64,000 bases of DNA from Zopfochytrium polystomum (taxonomy: Eukaryota; Chytridiomycota; Chytridiomycetes; Chytridiales; Chytridiaceae), in assembly GCA_025765615.1 (NCBI GenBank), contig JAIVFJ010000281.1, positions 1 through 64,000 on the forward strand, given 5' to 3'. The notes under the pieces were generated by a model. It did no database searches, was not told the origin of the DNA, and was given only the letters and a program-made list of their open reading frames with translations. The position numbers were made by a program, and so were the translations under genes. Numbering within the stretch: the stretch's first letter is position 1; the number at the start of each line of letters is the position of its first letter. Positions 9,489 to 21,405 of this stretch are shown here, in pieces.

Positions 9489-9870
9489 AAAAGGCTTGAA
9501 ATTGGCCCATCAAGATTTGGAAGGCAGTTGCGTCAGGGAGGTGTTGCTTGGGTCAGACATGATGGCAGTGAGTAGTAGGAGAGGGTGAAGTGAATTATGA
9601 TGTCAGGAACATGGCAAGACAGGGCAAGGCAGACAAGGAACTGAGAAGAGTGATGCTTGTATTGTAAACTATAATTCACTTGAGGGATGGGACTTGTCCC
9701 CCATCCCCCCTTTATACCTTTTGAGAGTCTTTATTGTCAAGACTCGAAGAAAATTCGAGAAAGAACAATTAATAATACTATGATACCAATGATACCATTG
9801 ATACCAATGACAACAACGACAAGTCAGAAAGGCAAGGAAGGATCAGAAAGTTCCGCAAAGTCCCAGCTAG
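9489..9870 (-). mobile_element. truncated, diverged LTR-element remnant (5' LTR plus start of gag)
   Basis: 9489-9600 matches the beginning of the internal region: gag start MSDPSNT at the ATG at 9560 and the 11-nt primer-site match AAGTGAATTAT at 9588-9598. 9601 to about 9870 matches the LTR from TGTCAGGAAC through the TATA region and into a decayed GAA/TTC repeat region. It has many substitutions against copies A-D, so it is an older insertion. It ends about 95 bp beyond the stop codon of the large minus-strand gene and could supply that gene's 3' flank. Confidence 0.85.
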
Positions 9871-9965
9871 AGGGTCTGTACATGAACACAGTTTATTCAT
9901 CAGGAATTAACAGAGAAAAAACAGTCGCTTATGATCTCATCGTAGCGCTTGGCCGTCTTCAGCAT

Positions 9966-12900
9966 CTACTTGCGCCCTTTTTTCGCGCTTGAATTGACCG
10001 CAGCGGCCGGCTTGGGAACAGCGGTCGCCTGTTTTGTCGTTGCCGCTGCTGGTTTCAAAGGGGTCCCGCCCGCCTTTGACGTAACACCAGCCTTTGCCGT
10101 CTGCACGGCGGCCGCTGTCGAGGTTTTCTTGGAGCCGAAAAGAGCAGTGGATGGATCCTTTGCGCCGCTCTTGGCCGGTGCCTTACTCGGCGCCGTGCTG
10201 GCTGTGCCCTTCGCTCCCGCCCCACTCCTGGTCGCCGCACTGCCACCGTCCTTTGCCGCACCTTTCTTCTCCTGCCCGCCCGCCGCTCCACTTTTCGCCC
10301 CCGTCCCCGCTAGACCGTTTGTTGCCCTTGCGGCACCAACGCCACTCTTCACTCCAGCGGTGTTTGGAGGGACCGCCTTCCCGCCCTTTGCGGCTGTCCT
10401 GTCCGCCGCCGCCGCCGCTGTGGTCTTCGCATCCTTGGCGGATCCGGGTTGCCGTGGTGTGCTAACCTTGGGCGTCGTCGCTCCGCTCTTGGCGGTGCCG
10501 CCGGTCATTCCCGTCCCTGTCGCACCCACACCATTGCTCGTTTTCGGTGATTTGGCAGCCCCGGGTTTCGCTAAAGTGGTCGCCTTGGCTGTCGTTGCTG
10601 CGTTCTTTGCCTCTTTTCCTCCGATGGAACTCGCGGCCTTACCGGCTTTGGCGGGGCCAGCAGCACCGGATTTACCTGGCGTGTTCTTTGTTGCAGAGGC
10701 TGCCGTGCCAAGCTTCGACGGTGTGCTCTTGGAGTTGTTTTTCGCGGACGCCGCAGGGGCTTTGGATGCGGCAGCCGGGGTCTTTCCAGTGGTCCGGCCG
10801 GCGGAGGCGGCGGTCCCGCCTTTTACTGTCGCGTTCGCCTTTGCAGCCTTTGCCGTCTTGCCGCCATTTGTCGTCGTGACGGCCGTTGCAGCTGATTTGC
10901 TCGCCGCGGTGCCCTTTGCGGGCGACGCCTTGCCGCCCCCAGCCGTCGTGCCTGCGCTCTTGGCGGTTTTCGGCGTCGAGGCACCTTTCACTGTCGTGCT
11001 CGCTTTGGCACCCGTTGCCGTCTTGTCGCCACCTGCCGCCGTCGTAGACTTTGCAGTTGATGCCTGTCTGCTCGCTCCGGCGGGCACGATGCTTTTCTTC
11101 CCAGGAGTGTTCTTTGCCGCGGGGGCCGTGCCGGGCTTCGACGGTGCAGTCTTTGAGTCCTTTTTCGCAGGCGCCGCAGTGCCTTTGGATGCGGCTGCGG
11201 GGGTCTTCCCAGGCGTCCGGCCGGCTGGCACCGGGGCTCCCTTCTTCCCTCCTTTGCTTGAAAGCTCCGTCTTGCCGCCCTTCGCGGCCACCTTGCTCCC
11301 AGCCTTGTCGCCTCCAGCCGTCGTGCCAGCGCCCTTACCAGTTTTCGGAGACTTTGCCGTCCCGACTTTGGCAGGTGAGTTCGTCTTTGCAGCTTTCGCC
11401 GTCTTGCCGTCAACTGCCGCCGCCGAGGTCTTTGCGGACGATGCCTGTCTGCTTGCGGCGGCGGGCGCGCTGCTCTTCTTTCCAGCCGTGTTGTTTGCCC
11501 CCGGAGCAGCTTTGGCGGGTTTCGATGCTGCGGTCTTCGAGTCTTTTTTCGCAGACGCCACACCGCCTTTGGACGCGCCTGCGGGGGTCTTTCCAGGCGT
11601 CTTGGCGGTTTTCGGCGCCGTCTCACCTTTAGCTGGATCTTTCGCTGTTTTGCCGCCGACTGCTGTAGTGGCCGACTTTGCGGTCCCTTTGTTCGCCGCC
11701 GTGCCCTTTGCCGGTGGTGTTTTGGCCGTCTTGCCGCTGGCCGCGGTCGATCCGGCGCTCTTGGCGGTTTTTGGGGCTTTGGCCGTCCCGCCTTTAGCTG
11801 GTTCTTTCACGGTTTTGCCGCCGACTGGGGAAGCGGCCGCCTTTGCGGTCGCCTTGTTCGCCGCCGCTCCCTTTGCGGGTGTTGCTTTAACCGTCTTGCC
11901 GCTGGCCGCTGTCGACCCGGTGCCCTTGGCGGATTTCGGCGTTTTGGCCGCCCCGCCTTTACCTGGTTCTTTCACGGTTTTGCCGCCGACTGCGGAAGCG
12001 GCCGCCTTTGCGGTCGCCTTGTTCGCCGCCGCTCCCTTTGCGGGTGGTGTTTTAGGTGTCTTGCCACCCACCGTCGACGCTGCGCCCTTTGCAGTTTTCG
12101 GTGCTTTGGCCGACCCGCCTTTAGCTGGCTCTTTCGCCGTTTTGCCGCCAAGTGCTGTGGCGGCCGCCTTTGCGGTCGCCTTGTTCGCAGCCGAGGCCCC
12201 CGTTCCCTTTGCGGGTGATGTTTTGGTCGACCTGTCTTTTCCCACTGTCGGCCGTGCGCCCTTGGTCGACTTCGGCGTGTTGGTGGACCCGGCTTTCGCC
12301 GATGCTGAGTTCGCCTTTGCGGCCTTTGGCATTTTGCCGCCGCCGCCTATCGTCGCCCCGGCCTTTGCGGAAGAGGCACGCTTACTGGTTGCGACGGGCG
12401 CTTTGTCTTTCTTTGCCGGGGAACTCTTTCCTCCGGGACCGGTTGGTCCGGTTTTCGACGCTGCGCTCTTCGACTCTTTCGACTTTGCGGCAGCGGCGGG
12501 GGCTTTGCCAGCCGTGCGTCCGGCAGGGAGTACGGCCACCGGGGCTTTCTTCGCTTCTTTGCTTGTAAGGCCCGCCTTGCCGCCCTTTGCGGCCGCGTCT
12601 TTCTTCGCGGTGGGCGGCGTTTTAACCGTTTTGCCGGCGCCTGCTGCCGTTCTCGCGTTCTTGTCGACTTTCGCCGTCTTTCCTTTGCCCAGAGCGCTCG
12701 CCTTTGCGTCCGCCGTCCCTGCGGCCGCCTTAGCCGTCTTTCCGCCGCCCGCCGTCGTTGAACCCGCGGCCCTGCTGGCTTTTGGAACCTTGGCTGTCCC
12801 GGATTTCCCAGGAGCGACCGCTCTCGCGGTGGTAGCTCCGCTCTTCTGCCCTCCTGCGATGGCTGCTTTCGGCGTCGTGCTTCCCTTTGGCGGTTGCGCC

Positions 12901-15900
12901 TGCTTCGCCGTTTTCGCCGTTGGCAGGCTCTTCGACGTTGGACCCTTTGCCGTCGCTGCGGCTTTGCCGCCCTGCGCCGTCGTGGCGGCGTTCTGTTTAC
13001 TTGACTTGGCTGCGTCGGTCCCGGTCTTTGCAGACTTCGACGACGGAGTTCCCTTGGCGGTCTTTGCGGGCGCCACAGCGCCGGATTTCGCCGTTGCCTG
13101 GGTGTTCTTACCCGGGGCGGTGGCAGCAGGTTTCCTCGCCGCTGCACTCCGCGGCGTCGCGGCCGCACCAACCTTCTTCGCCGCCGTCGGACGCTTGCAC
13201 GCCGCGGCGGCACGTCGGTACAGCCCGCTGCCGTCTCGCCGTACCAAGGAGCAGCTGGCGCCGCTTGCGTCGGCCCCCGACGCGCCTTTCGCCGCGTTCC
13301 CCTTGATGGCTATTTGGAGGACAAACAGAGGATACCGGAGGCACGCCGTCAGGGGCTTTCGAACCCACGCACACCCTCCCCGGCCGCCTCTCTGTGGCCG
13401 AATCGGATTCACTCACCGTCCTGAAAGTACTTTGGCAGCTCCTCTGGATGCGGCGTCTTCTTCACTTCGGGCCACTCAAACTTCTTGTCCGACTTTGGCG
13501 GGCCCAGAATCTTGTTGATGGCCCCGTGCGTCCCCGCTGCTACGTTACTTTCAATGAGCCCCGCCGCCGCCGGCGACATGCCGTGCTTCCGCGCCCGGTC
13601 GCCGGCCGCCGCGCCCGCGTACGCTGCGACGCCGTTTTGGGCGGCCGCTGAGAGAAAAGGGGAGATGGGTTGGGGGCACGTTTTAGGAGACTTTTTGGAT
13701 GTCGGAGAACGAATCAATAAGACGAAGATTACTTCGGTAGTTCTCTTGCTTGTCCAGGCTCTGTGCTACCGTGTTCCAGCCCTTTTTCGCCGGCGGTTCG
13801 GCTTAGGGAAAGTTGAGTTTAGGTTTAAGTTGGTTTGGCGTCTTTTTTTTTTTTAATTTCTTGCTTACTTCCGTCCTTCTGGTTTGGAATCAGTTTGGTG
13901 TTCCCCTTGATCGCACCTGACACCGCACCCTTGACGATTTCTGGGCAGGCCCATAGCAAAATTAATTAATTCAAGGAACACTAATTGAAAAACAGAACCT
14001 TACGTGGGCCGTTGCCGTTCAAATCCTTAATCCGCTTACCCCCTTCGATGGCTCCGCCCACCGTGGCCACAGTGGCGGTGGTGGCGTCTCCGGCTGCAAG
14101 TTTTTTTTTGGACAAAAATTAGAATGTAGGATGGGAGGGAACGTTGGAGTCAGAGATCAGCTCTATCAGTCTTGGGCAGGCAGAAAAAGGAAAGCAAATA
14201 AAAGAGCAAATGCAAGATGAGATGAACTGACCAATGACGCCGACGCCGCCGTGCCCTACTAGCTTTTGGACGACTTTACCCGCGACAACGGGAGCCGCTT
14301 AAAACAGATGCAGAAGAAAACCGACCATGGTGTTAGCATCCCAGAGCAATGGACAAAAGAGATGAACGCGGAAGAAGGAAACCACCCCCAACGTACAGTT
14401 CTTTTCGGACGCTGGTACGTTCGCGTAATGCGACTTCATGTCGCCGGTGACCAAGTTCGTGACGCCCTTTGCCGCTGCTACCGCCGCGCCAGTGACGAGC
14501 TTGGATGCGCCGTGCTGCTGCGCAATGCCTTGCGCCGCCGCGCCGGCGGTGGCTGAAGCTCCCGCTCGAACAGCGTCTGGATTTTTTGGCGGGGGGGAAG
14601 GGGGGATGTTTGTGGAACAATAAGCGGGGTTTCAATTTTGGAAAGGCGAACACAGAAGGAGGAAAGAAAGTGAGGGAAACGAATGAAAAAAGGCAAGAGT
14701 CCGAACCTTCCAGCTTCTTATGGTCTCGAAGCTCCGCCGCCGTCGCCTTGAAACCCTCCTTGATCGGCCGCGAGACCGGTGCTGTACGGGGCAGGTAAGT
14801 AGGGTGTGAAGAAAATATGAGTTCCGTGCGGTAGTGCATTGGCCTTAAGTTTGAAAGGAAAACCACTTACAATTACCGAGCACCTTCGCGTCCGCCTCCA
14901 GCGCCCCGGCAAGCGCGCTTTTCGCGACATCTGCAAAGGCAAATCCTCCTTTCAGTATGTCGTTTTCATTTTTGGTTCCCTTGGCCCCCGTGGCGAAGTG
15001 AAACGGCGGGGCGGAAGGCTCATGTTACCTTTTCCTTTCTCGTTCTTTGCGTAGCTCTCCATGGCCCCCTCGGCGCCACCGATCGCCGCGGCCGTGCCGA
15101 GCTCGGCGGCTTTGCCAACTGTTTCCGAAAAAAAAAAAAATGAAAAAAGAAGTAGGATCAGTTCAAATGCCGAAAAAGCTGTAGAGATGCAGAAGAAACA
15201 ATGGGGGGAAAACACAACAAGACTTACCGGCAGGTCCGGCTGCGGCCCCAACGGCCTTCCCCACGGCCTTTGGAACGCCCTTGTCCACGATCACCTTTTC
15301 GCCAGCCCGAATCAGCGCTGCCGACTCTTCCGGACCCGCCTAAGGGGAGATAGTGGTGGGATTGGATGGACGTCTCAGCGCAAGGAGCGAGCCCTGCAAA
15401 CGCCCCCTCTTACCGCATCCTTGGCGTGCTTCACGGCGTCCCTCAGACCCTCTCCATTCAACGCTGATTTCGTGCCGGACTCGACGACGTCCTTGACGCC
15501 CTTCTGGACAATTGCTGGAGAGGAGGTTGAAAGGGGCTTTAGCAGGAACAAAGCGGAGGGACGGAGAGTTCTGGCTCACGTTTTGCCCCGGCCTTTTCGG
15601 CGACGAGACCCGCCGCGACTCCCGCGGCGCTGGCCGCCCCCGCTTTCGCTGCAGCTACAGAAAAGGCGCGGTGGTCAGTGGCGTTGAGTTGGTTTTGCTG
15701 GTCGACGCAGAAAGAGAAAAGGGGGAGCTCACTTTTGAATGACTCGTCACGGTGCAGGCTGGCCGACACTTTTTGGATCGGCTCCACGATCAGCGCCGTG
15801 TCCTTCTTGACCGCTTCCTTTGCTGGCGTCGTCAAAAAATAGTTTGTGAATAGTCGTTATTTAAAAGTCAAGTGAACTCCTCCAGGAGAATTCACCCGAG

Positions 15901-16985
15901 TAGTGCATTTTTTCTAGCAAAAAAAAGAAAGAAAAACGCAATCATACCTTTCTCGCCCCCAACCGCCTGCGCAACGGCGCCGGCCACCTTTGGCGCAGCC
16001 TTGGTCGCCGCGTCCACCGCCGCAAGTGCGACCGCCTTCTTACCGTCCGGGCCAAGCTGCAAAGAGTAGAAGTGAATGGTGGATTCTTTCTTGATTCTCT
16101 CTTTCTTACCGCCTCGCCCACATTCTCGGCGGTCTTTTGCCAGGTCTCGCCTTTTGCCTTTGACGTGACGAGCGCCTTAGTGCCGTCGTGGACCGCTTTT
16201 TGCAGCTTGGCTGCGCGTCGCATGGCGAGGGGTTTCCCAATAAGGTGGGGGCAAAAGCGTGTGAGACACGTAGGGAAAAAAACATGAAAAGGAAACACGA
16301 AAACATGGGGGAGTGGGAAGGAATAATAGATAGATTTTGTACTTACGGTCGGCGCCTTCGTGCTTTGCGACCGCCTTGGCCGTGCCGGCGACCAACTCAC
16401 CGCCCCCTTCGATCGCCGCGGCTGCGCAGTGAAAGAATTAATGGGGGTTGTGGAGAGAAAGAGAGAAACCGAGCGTTAGCCTGCGGGCCATTGTCCCCCC
16501 ACCTACGCACCCAATGCCTGCACACTCTCCCACGCTGAAAACGGTCACTCACCCTTCAGCCCGTGCCCGTGGACGACCTCCTTCCCGGCCGCCACGACCG
16601 CCGGCACAACGACGGGAGCGACGGACTTTGCGGCGTCCAGGACCGGGTGCTTTTCGCCCTTCTTGCCCTTTGCGCCGTCGATCGCCCCCTTGATCCCGTC
16701 GATCGCAATCTCTGCGATGCGTGTGCGGGTAATGCGTAAGTGTGTGCATGAATGACCGAAATAGAAAATTAGCCCAAAAGAAAAATACAAGGACCAAAAA
16801 AGAAAAAGGAAAAACCCAAGAAGAAGAAATAAAAAAATCCACCCACGCGTCTTGGTCTCGTCCTTGCCGTATCCGTCCATTACGCCGACCGCGCCCCCAA
16901 TCAGCGCGCCCGTCCCGGCTTTTGCGACGCTGCCAGCTTGAGGAATTCAGCGCCGGGCGTGTGTGTGTGTGTGTGTGTGTGTGTT

Positions 16986-17025
<40 letters not shown>

Positions 17026-19777
17026 TTCAAGAGGATACAAGTTAATGACGCTGCAGTTCCAGAAAGATAAAAAAAATAAAATAAAATAAAATAGAGGAAA
17101 GAGAATTACCAGCCGGTCCCGCGAGCCCCGTCACGACGCCGCCGACGATAGCCGGCGCGCCCTTCTGTCCAACGTGCTTTGTGCCGTCCTTGATGATCGC
17201 CACGCTCCCCTTGTCGCCCATCTACGCGGGGAAAACCACAAAAATTCGTCAACTCAAAAACGCTTCTCTGTCTCCGCAAATCAAAATCGCCCCTCACCGC
17301 TTCGGTGGCATGGTGCAGCGTCGCCCGGAGGCCCTCGTGGTGCTTCTCGGACTCTTTCAGCGAGGCCGCGGCCGCGGTGGCCGCCGCTCGCGTCTCGTCT
17401 TGGTGAAGGTTGCGATTAACGGAGCGAAAAGAACGACTGGAGATTGATCGATGGGTTGCACAAATTGTGCGCGCGCACAGACACACACATGCCCACAAAC
17501 GTACCAGACACATCCTTCTTCTTGGCTGTGCGGCGCGGGTGACGGGAACCGTCCGGTTATTTTTTTGGATCAGGGTTGGTTAGTGTTTCCAGCGACACCG
17601 CAAGAAAACAAAGGTCGGGGGGTTAGGATCGGACGACTCACCAACTTTCTGTGCGGCTGAAATGTAACCCTCGGTGATGCCGTCCTTGATTGCCTCTATA
17701 TATTTTTATTTATTTTTTTTTTTTTTTTTTTTTTTGGTTCAGGTGGTTGTGGGGGGAGGCCAGTTTGGAGGAAATATGGGTAACACTAAGAAAGCGATGT
17801 TCGAAGCTTGCAGTCTGCAGTCTTTAAAAATCTTACGTTTGAGGTGGCCGCCGTCGTGGAGCTCGTGCGCCGTCGTTTTCAGGCCGTCGCGAATGGGGTT
17901 ATCTGGCGTTGAGCACTGGTTAATAATGGGAGGGGGGGCGGAGGGGCGTACTTTTCTTAACGTTTTTCGCGTTGACCTCGAGTGCGCCCGCCAGGCCGTC
18001 TTTAGCGATTTCTGTGGGGACCAAATGGGCGATTTGTGTCAGTTAAACTCGCGTGATCACTGCGCGTAAGACAAGACCAAATTAGACAAGGACGATACGT
18101 GCGTTTCCCGTCGTGGTGCTCCTTCACGCCTTCGTAGACTCCTTCGACGGCGCCGATCGTGCCGGCGACGGCGTGCTTGGCGGCGGTGCCGGCTGTTCCT
18201 CGCCGTGGATTGGGGGGGGGGGGGGGGGAGTGGGGCCAGACTCGGTCACGTCAATCAAGTAATCAGCGAAAACACGAACCTAGACCCCCAGCGATGGTCG
18301 ACACGGCGGCCCCCGCGACTTTGGGCACGCCGCGCTCCACTGCAACCTTTGCGGCCTCTTTCGCCAGCGTCTTTGTGCCCTCCTTGCCGATCTGTCAATA
18401 ATGGGAGTAGGAGGGGGGAAAGTGAACGATGAGTGTCTTTCTTGAGCACGCTTTACTCACCGCGTGCTGCAAATGACTAGCGGCTTCGTCCAGGTTTTCG
18501 TGCTTCAGCGCCGACGAGGTGATGGACTCGACCGAGTCGTGCGCAACTTTTTGCAGAGGGACTGGGGATGGTGGTGCATAACAGCGTGTAATGAGGAGGC
18601 GAACACTCGTCAGCGTTGTAAAACTCACCGCTCGCACCGGCCTTCCCGGCGAGCCCTCCGGCCGCGACTCCAGCCAGGCTCGCGCCGCCGTCGATCGCGG
18701 CGGCTGAGATCGTTTTGATGAGTGGTGAGTGTGTGCGTGTGTATAAGAGAGTTGGTCCCCGCCCAACCACTACGACTACCACCACTACTCACTCTTGATC
18801 GAGTTCTGCTTCTGCAGGCTCGCCGACACCTTTTCGAGTGGCTCGGCCAGCGCGTTGACGCCGTCCTTGACCGTTTTCTTGGCTGGGAAGTGGGTTGATG
18901 CGAAAGAAGGAAGCGCAGCGTCGGGCGCCGTCGGGCGGCGTAGGGTTGAGTGCCGCAAAAAAGACAGGGTGGCGTTGTTTTTCCCATTTTGTTTGGTGTT
19001 TGTTTGTTTTTATGCGTGTTTTTTTTTTTTTTTTTTTTTTTTTGGTGGTTTTCATGCCGAGTTCGGAGGAAGAAAACTCACTGTTGTTAACACACCCATG
19101 TGCACGCACTACCACACCAGCGCTTGACGCTTCAACGGTTTGCCAAAGTGTGTTGTAGTTGTTGTTCATACTCTACACCCACCTTTCTCGTTCTTGATGG
19201 GCCCCGACAGCGCGTCGGCCGCGTCCGGCAGGAACGCGCGCCCTTCGTCGACGGCCCCGATCGCAATCTTGCGGTTCTCGTCCTTCTTGCGCTGCTTCTC
19301 GCCGGCGGCGGCCGCCCAGCCGACACCACCCCCTCCCTGCGGCAGGGGCAGGGGCGACGGCGCGCGGCGTCGGACGTCCACTGCCGCCGCTACCGCATGA
19401 GGTTGCTGCTGGAGCAGCGCCAATGGCGAGAGGGGCGGCGGCGGGGAGGGGGAGAAGGAGGTTGCCGGCACGGCGTCGGCGGCTGCGGCGGCTACGGCCT
19501 GCGCTTCTGCGAGCAGTGAAAGCAGGAGGAGGGCCGAGACGGGGGCGAGAAGGAGGGCGAGCGGGAGGAGAAGGAGGTGGAAAGGGTGCCGCCCGCGCCG
19601 CCCACGCCCTCGCCGCTGCTGCTGCTTGAGGCGGCCGAGACTGTGCCCACGGCGGCTCTTCTGGTAGTGAGTGAGGTCCACGACCGGGTCGACCAAACTG
19701 ACGGAGGTCTCGGCGGCCTCGCGGGTGGTGCCTGCGGCGGCGGCGGCGGCGACAACAGGGACGGCGACGGCCCGCAT
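9966..19777 (-). CDS. giant modular Ala/Gly/Lys-rich protein, about 30 exons, membrane anchor and H1-like tail
   Basis: Unrecognised family. I infer 30 exons totalling 6,591 nt (2,196 residues): 19183-19777, 18793-18882, 18629-18703, 18461-18561, 18286-18391, 18103-18192, 17952-18011, 17837-17902, 17642-17695, 17505-17525 (tentative), 17298-17398, 17110-17221, 16847-16936, 16553-16711, 16347-16421, 16110-16210, 15948-16056, 15733-15822, 15580-15654, 15414-15514, 15228-15339, 15029-15118, 14871-14930, 14707-14781, 14397-14576, 14232-14297, 14004-14093, 13869-13940, 13417-13647, 9966-13309. All junctions are GT-AG (one GC-AG) and keep frame. Exon 1 has one hydrophobic anchor (HPFHLLLLPLALLLAPVSAL, ~residues 63-90). 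The small exons encode 20-60-residue Ala/Gly-rich, probably helical modules such as EPLEKVSASL, GGAIEGG and GALEADAK. The last exon is Lys/Ala/Thr/Pro-rich like a histone H1 tail, with 165-bp internal repeats. Exon borders come from reading consensus sites; a few could shift. Localisation and function are unknown. Confidence 0.72.
11640..12220 (-). repeat. 165-bp internal coding repeats in the Lys/Ala-rich tail
   Basis: Near-identical stretches recur at a 165-bp offset, for example TTCTTTCACGGTTTTGCCG at 11802 and again at 11967. They encode about 55-residue units containing VGGKTVKEP and NKATAKAAAS. Looser copies extend on both sides. The period is a multiple of three, so copy number can change without breaking the frame. 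Confidence 0.75.
14871..18703 (-). repeat. recurrent exon tetrads (75-101-106/112-90 nt) in the giant gene
   Basis: The same order of exon lengths and phases recurs. 18629-18103 is 75/101/106/90; 17398-16847 is 101/112/90, with its leading member reduced or lost; 16421-15733 is 75/101/109/90; 15654-15029 is 75/101/112/90. Phases are 1-1, 1-0, 0-1, 1-1 each time. Two tetrads are followed by a 60-nt and a 66/75-nt exon (18011/17902 and 14930/14781). Encoded residues are similar at matching places: VSASLQKQ vs VSASLHRD, VERGVPKVAGA vs VDKGVPKAVGK, GALEVNAKN vs GALEADAKV. Confidence 0.75.
16960..17024. repeat. GT microsatellite plus poly(T) in an intron
   Basis: About 12 GT units followed by more than 35 T residues, inside an intron of the giant gene. 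Other intronic homopolymers are poly(T) at 17709-17735 and 19020-19042 and poly(G) at 18215-18228. Confidence 0.85.
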
Positions 19778-20079
19778 TGGTGCTGATTTCCCAAAACTTT
19801 TTTTGTAATTTTTTTTGTTATTTTTTTTTTTTTTATGCGACTAAAAATTTATATCCTCCTTTTCCTTTTTTTTCTCCTCTTTTTCTTTGCGCTTCTGCAA
19901 CTTTCCCGTTTTGGTTGATGGTCCAGTGAGCCGCTGAGTCGAGGCGATTGAGCGCCAAATTCCAGGGCGACCGAGAGACTGACTGCCCTGAGTTTTTCTC
20001 TGCCCATTGATTTGTCTTTAATCCGCCCGAAGTGTGCTCAGCCCTGCAAACACGCAGCAGACACACGCACATGCATACT

Positions 20080-20219
<140 letters not shown>

Positions 20220-20639
20220 ACATATTGCCCCCGCACAGACACGCTGCGAGCCCCAGCCACGCCTCCGAGGTCCGCCGGCCTAGGTTGATGCCGGACGCAT
20301 TCTCGTTTCCGCCGGCTGAGCCTCTAGCGCGCTAATTGGGCACGTTCCGACTGGCCGGTGGCGGATGTCGCGAGATAACAGAGGGCGAAGGACACTGACT
20401 GAGAAAGAGAGAGAGAGAGAGAGAGCGCGAGATCATGTGTGTGTGTGTGTGTGTGTGTGTTTGTACGTGCGAGTGTGGCTATTGAGCCAAGTGCGGCTTC
20501 CTCCATACGAAGAACAGTTGGAGTCTGCAAGTACGTCATCACGCTTTGTCTTCTCAAACAACCAATTCCTTGGCAACCTTGGATTGCCTTTTCCCTTCGT
20601 CTCCCATTTTCCGTTCCCTTCGTGGCATTCTTCCCCCCG

Positions 20640-21405
20640 CCCTTACATTAATACTTCGTAGGGGAAGCGCCGATCCCCCAGGGATTCGAACTACACCGTC
20701 GCCGTGGACAAAGAGTGCAATCGCTATTGTGTCGGTGAACCTTGGCGATCTGTCGCTGAGTGACGGAGAGGGAAGAAAAAAAAATACAATGTGTACCGCT
20801 TTTCCAATATCGATGCATATCGCGGGAAGGGGGGTGAACCAGTCCTTTACAAGACGCAGGCTCCGCTGATCCGTGCATTTGGTGAGGAATATGGCTATGA
20901 GCAAGGACTGAGAAGTGTATCCAAGAGAATTGAAATGGCGGTAATAACAATTCAATTATTGTCGCAAGATTTGACGATAATGCCGCTGAGAAGGATTTTT
21001 ACCTTACTTGGAGATTCATCCGTACCGTCCTAGGTTCACATTATAAAGTGTGGTGTAAAAATATCTGCGGTATTTAAACAATTAAGTAACGCTGGGAATA
21101 ATAATAGTGCTCCTGATCCTTGTGGTTTTATGACAGACTCTTGTTTTTGCAAATAAAATCCCTAGACTTTATCACTGAGACCTCATTGCAGTCTCACACC
21201 GGTACTGGAACAGCTTTTTCAGGTCCTGGATCAAGGGCACCAAAACAGAAAAAAAAACTGTTGCAGAGGAAAAAAAAACAACAAAGAGAGAAAAAAAAGG
21301 CAAAGCAACAGTTTCTTTTTTTTTTCACTTTTTTTTTGTCCCTGTATTGTCGCTGCAACCTGTGTGTACTGAGCCCACACCAGCCGGGATTCCCAGCCCA
21401 GTTCT
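20640..21405. other. unassigned interval
   Basis: Contains an 80-codon frame at 20791-21033 (+) of normal composition but no recognisable domain, and A-rich runs near 21245-21330. The segment at 20660-20770 read on the minus strand has a GTTCGAATC box and partly paired ends reminiscent of a tRNA, but the arms do not fold, so I do not call a tRNA. Confidence 0.35.

Noticed and set aside
9949..13518. 1,189-codon plus-strand frame
   Set aside because: Antisense of the Lys/Ala-rich last exon. The minus strand connects by consensus splice sites to many upstream exons in phase, whereas the plus-strand product is an implausible Ala/Phe/Pro-rich hydrophobic protein.
20660..20770. tRNA-like segment on the minus strand
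   Set aside because: Has a GTTCGAATC box and partly complementary ends, but the T-stem and anticodon stem do not pair.
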